Source: Lithobates sylvaticus
Taxonomy: Eukaryota > Chordata > Amphibia > Anura > Ranidae
Assembly (NCBI GenBank): GCA_028564925.1
Contig: CM053028.1
Location: 436,696,571-436,760,570 of the forward strand
DNA: 64,000 bases
Direction: 5' to 3'
Shown in pieces: positions 1-10,302 of this stretch. The number at the start of each line of letters is the position of its first letter. Position 1 is the first letter of the stretch. Below the pieces are notes generated by a model. The model saw only the letters and a list, made by a program, of their open reading frames with translations. It had not been told where the DNA came from and searched no databases. The position numbers and the translations under genes were made by a program.

Positions 1-210
1 TGTGCATATTCAAAATTTGGCTTCTTCTGTTCATGGGTTACCTGTTGAACTTTGTAAGTTCTGGACTTTTACATTGTGTAAATAATTTCAAATGCTAAGA
101 CAAAATTTTTAAACAATTTTAAACATGTTTTTATGTTTGTTTTAAAAAATCAATCCCAAAAAATAAAACAATATGTTGTGAGAAAAACACCAAAAAAATG
201 TCAAAAAGAT

Positions 211-241
<31 letters not shown>

Positions 242-245
242 GTTA

Positions 246-280
<35 letters not shown>

Positions 281-569
281 CAAAACAACCAAAAAAAAAA
301 AAAAAAAACAAAAAATAATAAAAAGTTTTGGATGTGCACTATAATAAAAAAAATAATGTTTGCACAAATTCAAAAATGTGTGGCTTCTTCTTTTTAAATA
401 CTACCAGTTTGACAAAAACATGTTGTGGTTCATTGACAAAGGGGCTTATTTACTAAACGCTAAACAAGTTTCCCACTATTAAGATGTGCACTAGGACAAC
501 ATATAAAACAGGCCAAATTAAAAGCAAAACAATACGAAACGACCAATATTTCAAACATAAATAACTGTA
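1..569. other. A-rich non-coding part of the Harbinger element
   Basis: Contains long adenine runs at about 210-236 and 250-277, and mixed A/C runs to about 315. No supportable gene is present; the lysine-rich or phenylalanine-rich translations are only the homopolymers read in frame. The stretch 441-570 is AT-rich and would be the transposase 3' flank. Confidence 0.5.
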
Positions 570-575
570 TTTATT
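570..575 (-). promoter_or_regulatory. Polyadenylation signal AATAAA of the Harbinger transposase
   Basis: TTTATT on the plus strand reads AATAAA on the minus strand, about 23 bases past the transposase stop codon (598-600). Position and orientation fit a compact transposon 3' end. Confidence 0.6.
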
Positions 576-597
576 CATTGAAAATGAAAAAGATGGT

Positions 598-2975
598 TTA
601 AGGGTCTGCTGCCATTTCAATGGCCCCCCTACCATTAAAATACTGTAAATAAAGGTCCCGCACTTGCTGGGCTGATTGTGGTGCGGAACCAAGAGGGCGA
701 TTATCCAGCCCTGTCATGTTGCCTTCCACTCCGGCCTCAGGGCCAATTGGTAAGGAGTATGTTCCTGAATGTTTCCGCAAATAATTGTGCATGACACAGC
801 ATGCTAGAATAATAGTATTGAGTTTGTACTCTGCCAGATGTAGCGATGTAAGGAGCAATCTGAAACGGTTGGCCATAATACCAAAGGCATTTTCCACCAC
901 CCTTCTTGCTCTGGCCAACCGATAGTTAAAAATCCTCCTCTCAGGGGTGAGGGATCGTTGGGGAAATGGCCTCATCAGATGGTCACCCAGACCGAACGCC
1001 TCGTCGGCAATGAAGACGAACGGGAGTCCCTCCACATTATCTTCATCTGGTGGCAGCTCCAGCCCACCAGTTTGGAGACGATGACCGAACTCCGTGTGGT
1101 TGAAGACTCCTCCGTCCGACATCCGGCCGTTTTTCCCCACATCCACATACAGAAATTCATAGTGTGCCGACACCACCGCCATCAACACGATACTATGGAA
1201 CCCCTTATAATTCCAATAGTATGACCCCGAATGGGGTGGGGGCACAATTCGCACGTGTTTGCCGTCAATCGCCCCTCCGCAGTTGGGAAAGTCCCAACGG
1301 GCAGCAAACTGGGAAGCCACAGTCTGCCATTCCTGTGGCGTGGAGGGACACTGTGAAGTCAAACAGAAAGATACAATTTAAATTATAAACCAGGCAAAAC
1401 ACCAAACTAAATGCAACAAATTAAAAAACAATTTGGAAGAACATATGTATTTATTTTGTAAATCCTTGAAATAAAGCCAAAAGATTAAGGATAAAAGGCA
1501 CAAATCTCTGATTGATGACCCCTCTGATGGACCAGAGAAGATAATAATGGGGATGTGGGTGGGGAGTATATAATGGTAAGGTCACACAATACACATGCAA
1601 TTAATTAAAGGTGTGTGTGGGGGGGTGGGGATAATTACAAGCTGACCAAAACCACATGATATTAATTATCAGGGGGTGTGGGGGGGGTGGGGATAATTAC
1701 AAGCTGACCAAAAACACATGATATTAATTATCAGGGGGTGTGGGGGGGGGTGGGGATAATTACAAGCTGACCAAAAACACATGATATTAATTATCAGGGG
1801 GTGTGGGGGGGGGGGGATAATTACAAGCTGACCAAAAACACATGATATTAATTATCAGGGGGTGTGGGGGGGGAGGGGATAATTACAAGCTGACCAAAAC
1901 CACATGATATTAATTATCAGGGGGTGTGGGGGGGTGGGGATAATTACAAGCTGACCAAAAACACATGATATTAATTATCAGGGGGTGTGGGGGGGGTGGG
2001 GATAATTACAAGCTGACCAAAAACACATGATATTAATTATCAGGGGGTGTGGGGGGGGAGGGGATAATTACAAGCTGACCAAAAACACATGATATTAATT
2101 ATCAGGGGGTGTGGGGGGGGTGGGGATAATTACAAGCTGACCAAAAACACATGCAATCAATTTAAAAATGAGGGTCAAGGGGGGTGAAAGGGGGGGTGAG
2201 TAAAGCTGTACAATGGAGCTGGTAATATACATTTTTAACCAAAGAAAGTGACTAGGCTAGGGGTGTTTAGGGGGCCAAGCTTCCATGCTGGGGAGGTTGG
2301 TGCAAGCAAATATGCATGTGACCCACTAAATAATACATTCTTAAAAATATTTCGATAAGTCAAACATAAAATACTAGACAAAAAAAAAAAAAAACAAAAA
2401 AAAAAGGAATAGGCGACAATCATAGAATAGTCCTATCATGGTAATTAGCTAATGATGACATTGATGCACTACATTAACAAACATACAAGACATAGGTAAT
2501 TTTAAAAGAGAAGACTTACCTTAATGTATTCCTCCTGCAGGACGTGGATAATGGCAGAACAGGTCTCTGGAATAATGAGCCCCAGAGCCTGGGGGGAGAT
2601 GCCTGTCGTGAACTTGAGGTCCTGCAAGCTTCTCCCCGTCGCCAAGTAACGCAACGTGGCGACTAGCCTCTGCTCCGCACTGATGGCTTGCCGCATGCAG
2701 GTATTCTGCCTGCTAATATAAGGGGACAGCGAAGCCAACAGACGGTGAAAAATGGGGTCCGTCATCCGGAGATAATTCCTGAAATCATCAGGATTATTCT
2801 CACGGATCTCACGGAGCAAAGGCATATGCGAGAATTGGTCACGCTGGCGCAACCAATTCTTGGTCCATGAACTCCTCCTCACCCTGTTCATGGACCGGGC
2901 TCGTGCCAAGGTGTTAACCGCAACACCGAGCCCCTGCACAGCACGAACTCGTTCCCGAGTACGTCCACACTCCAT
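598..2975 (-). CDS. Harbinger transposase (HARBI1-like DDE nuclease), two exons
   Basis: The gene is join(2975..2520, 1350..598) on the minus strand. Exon 1 encodes 152 residues from an ATG and ends AAG at a perfect GTAAGT donor (2519-2514). Exon 2 starts after an acceptor ending TTCACAG at 1351. The junction keeps frame (EEYIK then CPSTPQEW) and gives 402 residues, the expected size for the family. The N-terminal half carries the helical segment seen in HARBI1 proteins (DPIFHRLLASLSPYISRQ; then AEQRLVATLRYLATG). The catalytic half shows the DDE triad: D181 in AIDGKHV, D268 in IADEAFG and E305 in VVENAFG. The family cuts and pastes DNA with a 3-bp target duplication and acts in the nucleus, usually with a Myb-like partner. 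No internal stop or frameshift is seen, so this copy could be recently active. Whether it is expressed is unknown. Confidence 0.93.
1609..2150. repeat. 62-bp minisatellite inside the transposase intron, 9 units
   Basis: The marker ATAATTACAAGCTGACC recurs at 1631, 1693, 1756, 1817, 1879, 1940, 2002, 2064 and 2126, a period of 61-63 bp. Most of the length variation lies in a G-run (GGGGGTGTGGGGGGG). The rest of the unit is nearly invariant, so the expansion is young. Four G-runs per unit could form quadruplexes on the plus strand, which is the non-template strand for leftward transcription only if the transcript is the complement; the RNA itself would be C-rich. Confidence 0.9.
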
Positions 2976-3240
2976 GGCTTCAAAACGGTCGGCTGATCAA
3001 ACAAACAACTTAACAGAACGCACTGAAGAACAGCAAGGCCTATGAAGAACGACCTGAAAAACAGGAACGAGCGGACCAGAACGGCCTGAGAACAGGTAGG
3101 AACTGATCCACACGCACTGAAAGCCAGATACAAACCTCACAAGCACAAACTGAACGGCAGAAGCGAACGAATTAAGCAGAAGTCTGAGAAGCGCGAATCG
3201 TCTCTAACCAAACGTCAACTAACACGCGATACACACGAGA
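2976..3240 (-). promoter_or_regulatory. Upstream leader and presumed promoter of the transposase
   Basis: Lies between the transposase ATG and the conserved right terminal region. It has mixed base composition, no long open frame with family resemblance, and no clear TATA box at a sensible distance. Assigned as promoter or leader only from position. Confidence 0.35.
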
Positions 3241-3463
3241 TTAGCTGACGGGGCCCAAAGGGTGTCGTTTGGGATCTCGAGCTTCCTTTTTCTAGTCCCG
3301 TCGTACGTGCGTACGTCATCGCGTGAACCGCCGGACTTTTTGCGTGATCGTGTGTGGTCAAGTCCGTTCGCTTTTTAGTCCGGCGTACCTAGCGGGAAAG
3401 TCCAGCGGATTGTCCGCTGGACTTAGGTCCGCCGGCAAAAGTCCGTACGTGTGTACGAGGCAT
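3241..3463. mobile_element. Right terminal region of the Harbinger element
   Basis: CpG-rich segment with several GTCCG / CGGAC motifs in both orientations (short subterminal palindromes, for example TCCAGCGGA then TCCGCTGGA at 3401-3421). It shares CTTCC/ATTTTTCT then CGTCGTACGT and GTACGTCATCGCG with the MITEs near 16230-16265 and 40040-40065, in the same order and orientation. Such subterminal motifs are the usual binding sites for the transposase or its Myb-like partner. Confidence 0.7.
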
Positions 3464-3465
3464 AA

Positions 3466-3896
3466 GGGTTGCAGTTTTGTCTTTCTGCAAACACACAAAT
3501 ATGCTGTATAGGCAGTGCGGCTAACAGAGGGCTTGGATGTCTTAAAATAGGTGTTTCTATAATAAGAACATAACTGGAAGCTTTATTATAAATATTAAAA
3601 CTGATGATGGAGAGAATAGCAAGGGCTGCTTCTGCTCCCTGTAATGTGCTGCAGGTTTTGTTGTTTACCATCTACCCACCTATGTAAACCCATTCACTAA
3701 AATCTAACATAAGCTTTACTATGGTAATATCATTTCAAAAATCATTTTCAATGACTGGGCAGCTTTTATTAAAATAATACATTGTTACCCTGCTGTAAAG
3801 GTCCTTGTTATGGGATCTTCCTATTATAGGGTGACAACGTTCTGTTCCTGTCTCCCAGTTATGCTCTTGCATTGTCACAAGGGCTTCTAAAGGAGA
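3466..3896. other. Unclassified flank, no gene seen
   Basis: AT-rich sequence just outside the Harbinger right end. No frame, repeat end or known motif stands out. Confidence 0.4.
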
Positions 3897-4605
3897 CTAA
3901 AGCCAGCCATAGAAGGATCGAATCTGTATGTCAGTATTACCTTGTATATCCCTGTATAAGTCGCTTCCCTGGATCTCAGTCGAGTTCAGCAGGGATGGAT
4001 CGAATCTCAGTCGAGTTCAGCAGGGATGGATCGAATCTGTCGGGTTCAGCAGGGATAGATCGAATCTCAGTCGGGTTCAGCAGGGATGGATTGAATCTCA
4101 GTCGGGTTCAGCAGGGATGGATCGAATCTGTCGGGTTCAGCAGGGATGGATTGAATCTCAGTCGGGTTCAGCAGGGATGGATCGAATCTGTCGGGTTCAG
4201 CAGGGATGGATCGAATCTCAGTCGAGTTCAGCAGGGATGGATCGAATCTGTCGGGTTCAGCAGGGATAGATCGAATCTCAGTCGGGTTCAGCAGGGATGG
4301 ATTGAATCTCAGTCGGGTTCAGCAGGGATGGATCGAATCTGTCGGGTTCAGCAGGGATGGATTGAATCTCAGTCGGGTTCAGCAGGGATGGATCGAATCT
4401 GTCGGGTTCAGCAGGGATGGATTGAATCTCAGTCGGGTTCAGCAGGGATGGATTGAATCTCAGTCGGGTTCAGCAGGGATGGATTGAATCTCAGTCGGGT
4501 TCAGCAGGGATGGCTTGAATCTCAGTCGGGTTCAGCAGGGATGGATCGAATCTCAGTCGGTTCAGCAGGAACTGGCGAGATTCGATCCATTTATGGGCAG
4601 GCTGG
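3897..4605. mobile_element. MITE expanded by an internal minisatellite
   Basis: The left end reads AGCCAGCCATAGAAGG then ATCGAATCT; the right end (4577-4605) is its inverse, AGATTCGATCC then TTATGGGCAGGCTGG. Such GCCATACA-type ends are common in frog MITEs and recur here at 18228 and 20024. The interior is almost entirely the minisatellite annotated separately. Confidence 0.55.
3971..4575. repeat. 28/31-bp minisatellite, about 20 units
   Basis: Units read TTCAGCAGGGATGGATCG followed by either AATCTCAGTCGGG (31 bp) or AATCTGTCGGG (28 bp); long and short forms often alternate. Lengths that are not multiples of three in the short form make any long translation (SAGMDRISV-like) a shadow, not a gene. 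The motif ATGGATCGAATC also occurs inverted at the right end of the surrounding MITE. Confidence 0.92.
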
Positions 4606-4910
4606 TTGCACCGCAGTTGACCGATCAATTGAATTCAGTACAACCAGCCTGTGGGATCTCTTGCATGAGATTACTGCCAGTGGGTATAGCTGGCAGCAGT
4701 AATCATTGTGTTCTGCCGTCAGAACAGAGTAGCACAGCTGGAGGGATTCCCCTATCAACTGACTGTGTTGATGGGGGAATCAAGCAATTTGCAGGAAAGA
4801 AGATTGCATCATCTATGGCTTGCTTTTAAGTGGCTGTTTTAACTTGCATTACATTTTAATAAAGTTTAAAATAGATTAAAAAAGATAAACAGTACCTTGC
4901 ATTGTATAAA
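4606..4910. other. Probable MITE interior, no gene
   Basis: Contains short inverted pairs such as CTGCCAG(T) with CTGGCAGCAG around 4672-4700 and CCCCTATCAAC with GTTGATGGGGG at 4749-4776. This is the pattern of foldback MITE interiors, but ends cannot be fixed. Confidence 0.35.
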
Positions 4911-5008
4911 CTAAAGCTGGGTACACATGAGTAGAATATCGTTAGAACGTTCATAAAGAAATCGTTCATCAAAACATTCTTTCTTGCCTTCATTGAGTCA
5001 ACTCATTT
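4911..5008. mobile_element. Left end of a MITE, rest lost into satellite
   Basis: Starts AAAGCTGGGTACACATGAG, a form of the GGTACACA ends seen in frog MITEs, and runs about 95 bp before the 10-bp satellite. No matching right end is found after the satellite. Confidence 0.35.
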
Positions 5009-5714
5009 TCTTTAATCCATCACTGATCATCACTGATCATCACTGATCATCACTGTCCATCACTGTCCATTACTGATCATTACTGATCATCACTGTCCAT
5101 TACTGATCATTACTGATCATCACTGATCATCACTGTCCATCACTGATCATCACTGATCATCACTGTCCATCACTGATCATCACTGATTATCACTTTCCAT
5201 CACTGTCCATCACTGTCCATCACTGTCCATCACTGTCCATCACTGATCATCACTGTCCATCACTGTCCATCACTGATCATCACTGTCCATCACTGATCAT
5301 CACTGTCCATCACTGTCCATCACTGTCCATCACTGATCATTACTGATCATCACTGATCATCACTGTCCATCACTGATCATTACTGATCATCACTGTCCAT
5401 CACTGATTATCACTTTCCATCACTGTCCATCACTGTCCATCACTGTCCATCACTGTCCATCACTGATCATCACTGTCCATCACTGTCCATCACTGATCAT
5501 CACTGTCCATCACTGATCATCACTGTCCATCACTGATCATCACTGTCCATCACTGATCATCACTGTCCATCACTGATCATCACTGTCCATCACTGTCCAT
5601 CACTGTCCATCACTGATCGTCACTGTCCATCACTGATCTTCACTGATCATCACTGTCCATCACTGATCATCACTGTCCATCACTGATCATCACTGATCAT
5701 CACTGTCCATCACT
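5009..5714. repeat. 10-bp satellite with two main monomers
   Basis: About 70 decamers, nearly all either CACTGATCAT (A) or CACTGTCCAT (B), with rare forms such as CACTGATTAT, CACTTTCCAT and TACTGATCAT. The phase is kept almost perfectly. A 13-decamer block at 5181-5310 is repeated at 5401-5530 in the same A/B order, showing a 220-bp offset duplication. The array resumes at 7959 after the palindrome. Confidence 0.95.
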
Positions 5715-7819
5715 GGGAATAAATATATAAATAAATATATAAAATGGGGCGCCAGCATACATACGTAGAAAGGTTAATAAAATAACAAGAGTAAATTAAA
5801 TAGATAATCAGATAAAAATGTGGCGCTGATACACGTCTACCACTTCAAGGGGGATCATCCAGCCAAGGTGGCTCCAGACACAGCGTCCAAAGGAATTAAT
5901 GGAATAAAAGAAGGAGTATAGCATCAAATAATAAATAAGGCTATACAGACAACCTCAGGTGGGTGAATCAAACAATATAAATAAATAACCCTTGTGTCCA
6001 AGAAAAATAAAAATAGTGCAAAGTAAGGACTAAAAGTGGCAATAAAAAAATCAAATATACAATGGCGAATAACATGCATAAGCCACAATTCGATTAAAAA
6101 ATATTATTAATAATGCACAAAGCAAACCGTGAATAAATGCACCTGTGTGTTAAAAACAAACAGCACAAATAAACCTGTGTTGAAATATATATATATATAT
6201 ATATATAATAACGTGAGTCCAGGATAATAGTGTATATTTAAATAAAAAAATAAATAAACGACAAGTCCTGTGCAATCAAGTGGATATTTCCATATATGGT
6301 GCACAATTCCTAAACAATCTCCAGGTGAGGTGGTGGATATGATATTTGTGGTAGTCTTTAAGAGAAAAAAAAAGTGATGCTCCTTAACATGCAGGTGTCC
6401 TGGGCTGTTTCCCCCAACCCCTTATCTTAAAGGTAAGGAAAAACAACCTTACTGGGCTCCTCCGGATCTGTTCCTCTGACTGGGTCCCTGGGTCGGTGGT
6501 TTTTCATCCACCGCTGCATTAACTCTGCATGTACTGTAAGTTATCTGTTTGCTCACATGTCCGCCTGAGAGGAGCTGGCAGGGACCCAGTCAGAGGAACA
6601 GATCCGGAGGAGCCCAGTAAGGTTGTTTTTCCTTACCTTTAGGCCCCTTTCACACGGACGGACCGTCTATCCGTTTTTCTTCCATCCGTCGACGGACGAC
6701 AATGCATTCCTATGGGCAGACGGATGAACATCCGTCACCATCAGTTAACCTCCACTTCCGTTTTTATCCGTTTTTTTATACGTACAAGGCTACGTTCAGA
6801 TCCGTCAAAACGGATATTAACTGACGTTGACGGACATCGTCCGTCAACGTCCGATCCGTTAAGATCCGTTTTGTGTTTATCTGTGAACTCAACCTCTTAA
6901 AGGCACAGGCACACATATAAACGGAACAAAACGGATGAAAAAACGGACGTAAACGTGTGCATTTACGGATGTAAGCGGACAAAAAACGGATGAAAACGGA
7001 CATTAACGGAACGGATGACGGATGAAAACGGATGAGACAACGGATAAGAACTGATACGTTTTTGACGTGCCTAAACTGACTGCGTCCGTGTGAAAGGGGC
7101 CTTAAGGTAAGGGGTTGGGGGAAACAGCCCAGGACACCTGCATGTTAAGGAGCATCACTTTTTTTTTTTTTTCTCTTAAAGACTACCACAAATATCATAT
7201 CCACCACCTCACCTGGAGATTGTTTAGGAATTGTGCACCATATATGGAAATATCCGCTTGATTGCACAGGACTTGTCGTTTATTTTTTTATTTATTTATA
7301 TATACACTTTTATCCTGGACTCACGTTATTATATATATATATATATATATTTCAACACAGGTTTATTTGTGCTGTTTGTTTTTAACACACAGGTGCATTT
7401 ATTCACGGTTTGCTTTGTGCATTATTAATAATATTTTTTAATCGAATTGTGGCTTATGCATGTTATTCGCCATTGTATATTTGATTATTTATTGCCACTT
7501 TTAGTCCTTACTTTGCACTATTTTTATTTTTCTTGGACACAAGGGTTATTTATTTATATTGTTTGATTCACCCACCTGAGGTTGTCTGTATAGCCTTATT
7601 TATTATTTGATGCTATACTCCTTCTTTTATTCCATTAATTCCTTTGGACGCTGTGTCTGGAGCCACCTTGGCTGGATGATCCCCCTTGAAGTGGTAGACG
7701 TGTATCAGCGCCACATTTTTATCTGATTATCTATTTAATTTACTCTTGTTATTTTATTAACCTTTCTACGTATGTATGCTGGCGCCCCATTTTATATATT
7801 TATTTATATATTTATTCCC
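5715..7819. mobile_element. Long palindromic (foldback) element, arms about 776 bp
   Basis: The left arm 5715-6490 is inverted at 6578-7819. Ends match exactly: GGGAATAAATATATAAA at 5715 and its complement at 7803-7819, and GGCGCCAGCATAC at 5748 with its complement near 7774-7786. The right arm is longer only because a 460-bp MITE (6642-7101) sits in it; with that removed, the paired coordinates agree to within 2 bp along the whole arm. The central spacer is 6491-6578. Both arms carry a (TA)n run (6186-6207 and 7330-7351). No coding frame and no known family end is recognised. Arms differ by only a few bases in the parts compared, so the structure is young or kept alike by conversion. Confidence 0.9.
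6642..7101. mobile_element. MITE with TTA target duplication, nested in the palindrome
   Basis: Begins GGCCCCTTTCACACGGA and ends with its inverse TCCGTGTGAAAGGGGCC. It is flanked by TTA at 6639-6641 and 7102-7104. The interior is rich in ACGGA / TCCGT motifs in both orientations. Three-base TWA targets suggest Harbinger-type mobilisation. The same end type occurs at 59458-59702. Confidence 0.9.
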
Positions 7820-7958
7820 ATGTACTGTCGGTGTGTGAACACCCTGATGGTGGCTGCGGCATTGGTTGTTATTGTTGTGTAGCCGATTCATTTCAGCTCT
7901 CTCCCCTCCCTCACCCCCCTTTTTTGGTTTGCGCAGTTGCACCCCTCCTTTTGCATAC
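7820..7958. other. Unpaired 139 bp between palindrome and satellite
   Basis: Sequence not matched in the left flank of the palindrome. It includes a C/T-rich run (7899-7924). It may be the true end of the inserted unit, or a remnant of an earlier insertion. Confidence 0.4.
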
Positions 7959-8018
7959 ACTGTCCATCACTGATCATCACTGATCATCACTGTCCATCAC
8001 TGATCATCACTGTCCAGG
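7959..8018. repeat. Continuation of the 10-bp satellite
   Basis: Six A/B decamers (CACTGTCCAT, CACTGATCAT) in the same orientation as 5009-5714. The palindrome therefore probably inserted into, or arose within, one array. Confidence 0.9.
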
Positions 8019-8508
8019 TCCAGGACAACCTGGGCTCAGAGCACGTGGGTTGAACAATGCTGCACATCAGACTGAGGACATCTAGTGACAGAAAAAAAGT
8101 AATATGGGGGAGAGCTCTGGATTGTAAAAAGAATATTTCAACAAAGGTTGCTTTTTATTGTATCTTTTAATGGGATATTCATGTTATCTTGCTTTAATGC
8201 TGCCATTGCCCTACTAATTCATGTGGAGCGTGAATTTTAATGATAGGTCCATTATAAGTTAAAACAAGCACTAAAACAAAAAATGAAAGGAACGTACATA
8301 AACTATAACAAGCGCATTAGTGTTCAAAGCTCATACCTTTCATGACCCTAATCTCAAACCTTACACTGTACATCCCCCGGGGTAATAGTCTCCTTTGAAA
8401 TAATTACTGATGCGGTTTTAGAGGCCCACGCTCACAGGTGTTGTTTTTAGTTACCTTTTGTAAAAGGGTCTCCTTCCATGATTTTATTTTTAATGTTTGA
8501 GCCCTCCT
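8019..8508. other. Unique AT-rich sequence, no gene seen
   Basis: No frame of family resemblance, no repeat ends. Nothing supportable. Confidence 0.4.
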
Positions 8509-8783
8509 TCACACTGAAAGCGGGTTCGAAATCGCGCTGAACTCGCACAATTTCAAACTCGAGTTCAGGGGCGATTTAAAAACATCTGTGCGGGTTCATG
8601 CACAGATGTCTATTGAAATTGCCCTCAAAGTTGCCAAAAGTAGTGCAGAAAGTACTTTAGGAAATTGGTGCCACGCTGCAAAGTCGGCGGCGCACCGATT
8701 GGGACAGTGCCATTGCCGGCAATAGGCTGTGATTTGGCATGCGATTTGACATGTTAAATCGTGCCAATGTGAATGCGGGTTAA
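8509..8783. mobile_element. MITE of the CTTCACACTG type, borders approximate
   Basis: Starts near CCCTCCTTCACACTG and ends near ATGTGAATGCGGGTTAA, a weak inverted pair. The interior has GCGATTT / AAATCGC motifs in both orientations, like the TCACAC-ended MITE at 59458. The target duplication is not clear. Confidence 0.45.
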
Positions 8784-9369
8784 TGATGTATGGGAAGACT
8801 AGTGGTTAAGATGTGACAGCTTGCTCCCAAATCCAAGATGACAGCATAGGAAAAGAAAAGAGCTGTGAAGCTGTAGATGTGAAGAAAACAGCGCAGGTAG
8901 GTGTGTGCTTTATAAAAGTCAGCAGCTACAGTACTAGTAGTTAATGACTTTTTCTTTTTGAGAGCCAGGTGACTTTTTCTTTTTGAGAGCCAGGTGAAGT
9001 TCCTCTTTTTTATCTGGAGTTGCAAAATTTGTTGTGCTGAATTTTTTATTTTTATTATAGTACAAATTTTAAGGAAGTCATGATAAATTTGTGATATAAT
9101 AATAAAAGTGAATTTTTGTGGTTCTCATATATTTGCAACTAACACATAAGCCTGATCAACATGGGCTTTATGTGCAAGGATGCGAGATGAGTATAGCTGT
9201 GCCAGTGTTTGGATGTAATTGCAGATGGAGCAATTTCCCACAGTTATGGACAGATAATCACCCTGGACACGCTCCATTAACTGTGCCTGCTGTCAGCCAG
9301 GTAACATGGTCTCTTTTAAACCTCAAAATATCTAATAAATGGATCCTTGCATTAGCCTAACTCCAGTTT
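8784..9369. other. Unique sequence with a small tandem duplication, no gene
   Basis: A 26-bp unit (GACTTTTTCTTTTTGAGAGC...) is duplicated at about 8946-8997. The rest is AT-rich with no recognised feature. Confidence 0.4.
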
Positions 9370-9829
9370 TAAAATAGAATTCCAGCCTAAATATACGTAG
9401 TCTTAAAAATATCCCCACCCATCTCCCAACACCTATGATGACTAACCTGTGTAAAAAAAGATCTATATACTTACCTATTTTCAGCCCACTTCAGTCTGGT
9501 CACATGATCTGTCTCCCCTGTGGCAGCCAGCGGCTGCAGGGGAGAGGAGGGAGCCCAAACAGCAGCTCTGACATGGGAGCCTATGGGTGACTTCACTGCT
9601 TCCAGGCATTCCCAGCCATTGTTGAGTGCTCTCTTTTCTCCCCTGCAGCTGCCAGACTGGAATGGGCTGAGAATAAGTAATTATTTACAGTAGAACTTTT
9701 TTACAGAGGTTAGTCAACATACAGTGGATATAAAAAGTCTACACAGCCCTGTTAAAATGTCAGGTTTCTGTGATATAAAAAAAAAAATGAGACAAAGATA
9801 AATAATTTCAGACCTTTTTCCACCTTTAA

Positions 9830-10302
9830 AGCGGAGTTCCGAAACAAATAATAATGAAAAGTCAGCAGCTACAAGTACTGCAGCTGCTGACTTTTAATAT
9901 AGAACACTTACCTGTCCAGGGTGCCCGCGATGTCCCCACCTGAAGCCGGTCTGTCCCTCGGCTCCCGGGTGCAGGCACCGGCATCTTTAGTAAGGGAATC
10001 AGGAAGTGAAGCTTTGCAGCTTCACAGCCTGGTTCCCTACTGCGCATGCGTGAGTCGCGCTGCGGGTCCTCACTGGTCCCTGCTATCTTTTGGGACCTGT
10101 GTGTCTCCCAGAAGACAGCGGGGGCGGGGGCGGGGGCGGAGGAGGGGCCAGACATGGCGTAGATCGCCGCAGATTCTATTGCTGGAAGTGGGAGAAAATA
10201 CCTGTATTAGACAGGTATCTACTCCCCCCTACATTCCCCCCGACACTGGAGGGGATGAGGAATCCGATCAGCAGAAGTTTCATTTTTGGGTGGCACTCCA
10301 CT
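9830..10302. mobile_element. TTAA-1 family element inside the Tc1 left end
   Basis: Starts AGCGGAGTTCC and ends GGTGGCACTCCACT, flanked by TTAA at 9826-9829 and 10303-10306. The uninterrupted right Tc1 end shows where it entered. Carries TCAGCAGCTACAAGTACTG with its inverse close by (a small hairpin) and ACTTACCTG at 9906. Other copies: 20257, 53468, 63237. Confidence 0.88.

Larger units (their letters stand above)
1..3463 (-). mobile_element. Harbinger (PIF) DNA transposon, right part; left end outside window
   Basis: The right end lies near 3461-3463 and reads GTACGTGTGTACGAGGC followed by ATAA. It resembles the right ends of the MITEs at 16000-16395 and 39786-40192. No matching inverted left end (GCC.CGTACAC) occurs between 1 and 597, so the element should continue past the left edge. 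Harbinger elements commonly carry a second gene for a Myb/SANT-like DNA-binding protein. None is visible here, so it would have to lie to the left. The transposase gene runs leftwards from the right end. Confidence 0.75.

Noticed and set aside
133-373. Lysine-rich or phenylalanine-rich small proteins
   Set aside because: Pure homopolymer translation.
1609-2150. CRISPR or telomere-like repeat
   Set aside because: Direct 62-bp units without unique spacers; the G-runs vary by slippage. A minisatellite explains it.
3872-4829. Long plus-strand frames full of SAGMDRISV-type repeats
   Set aside because: They are the 28/31-bp minisatellite read in several frames at once; all frames are open to similar length, and unit length shifts frame.
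5009-5714. CRISPR-like array
   Set aside because: Decamer satellite with no spacers and no repeat length in the CRISPR range; the host is a vertebrate.
6712-7003. Arginine-rich frames on both strands
   Set aside because: Shadows of the ACGGA/TCCGT motif repeats within the 6642-7101 MITE.
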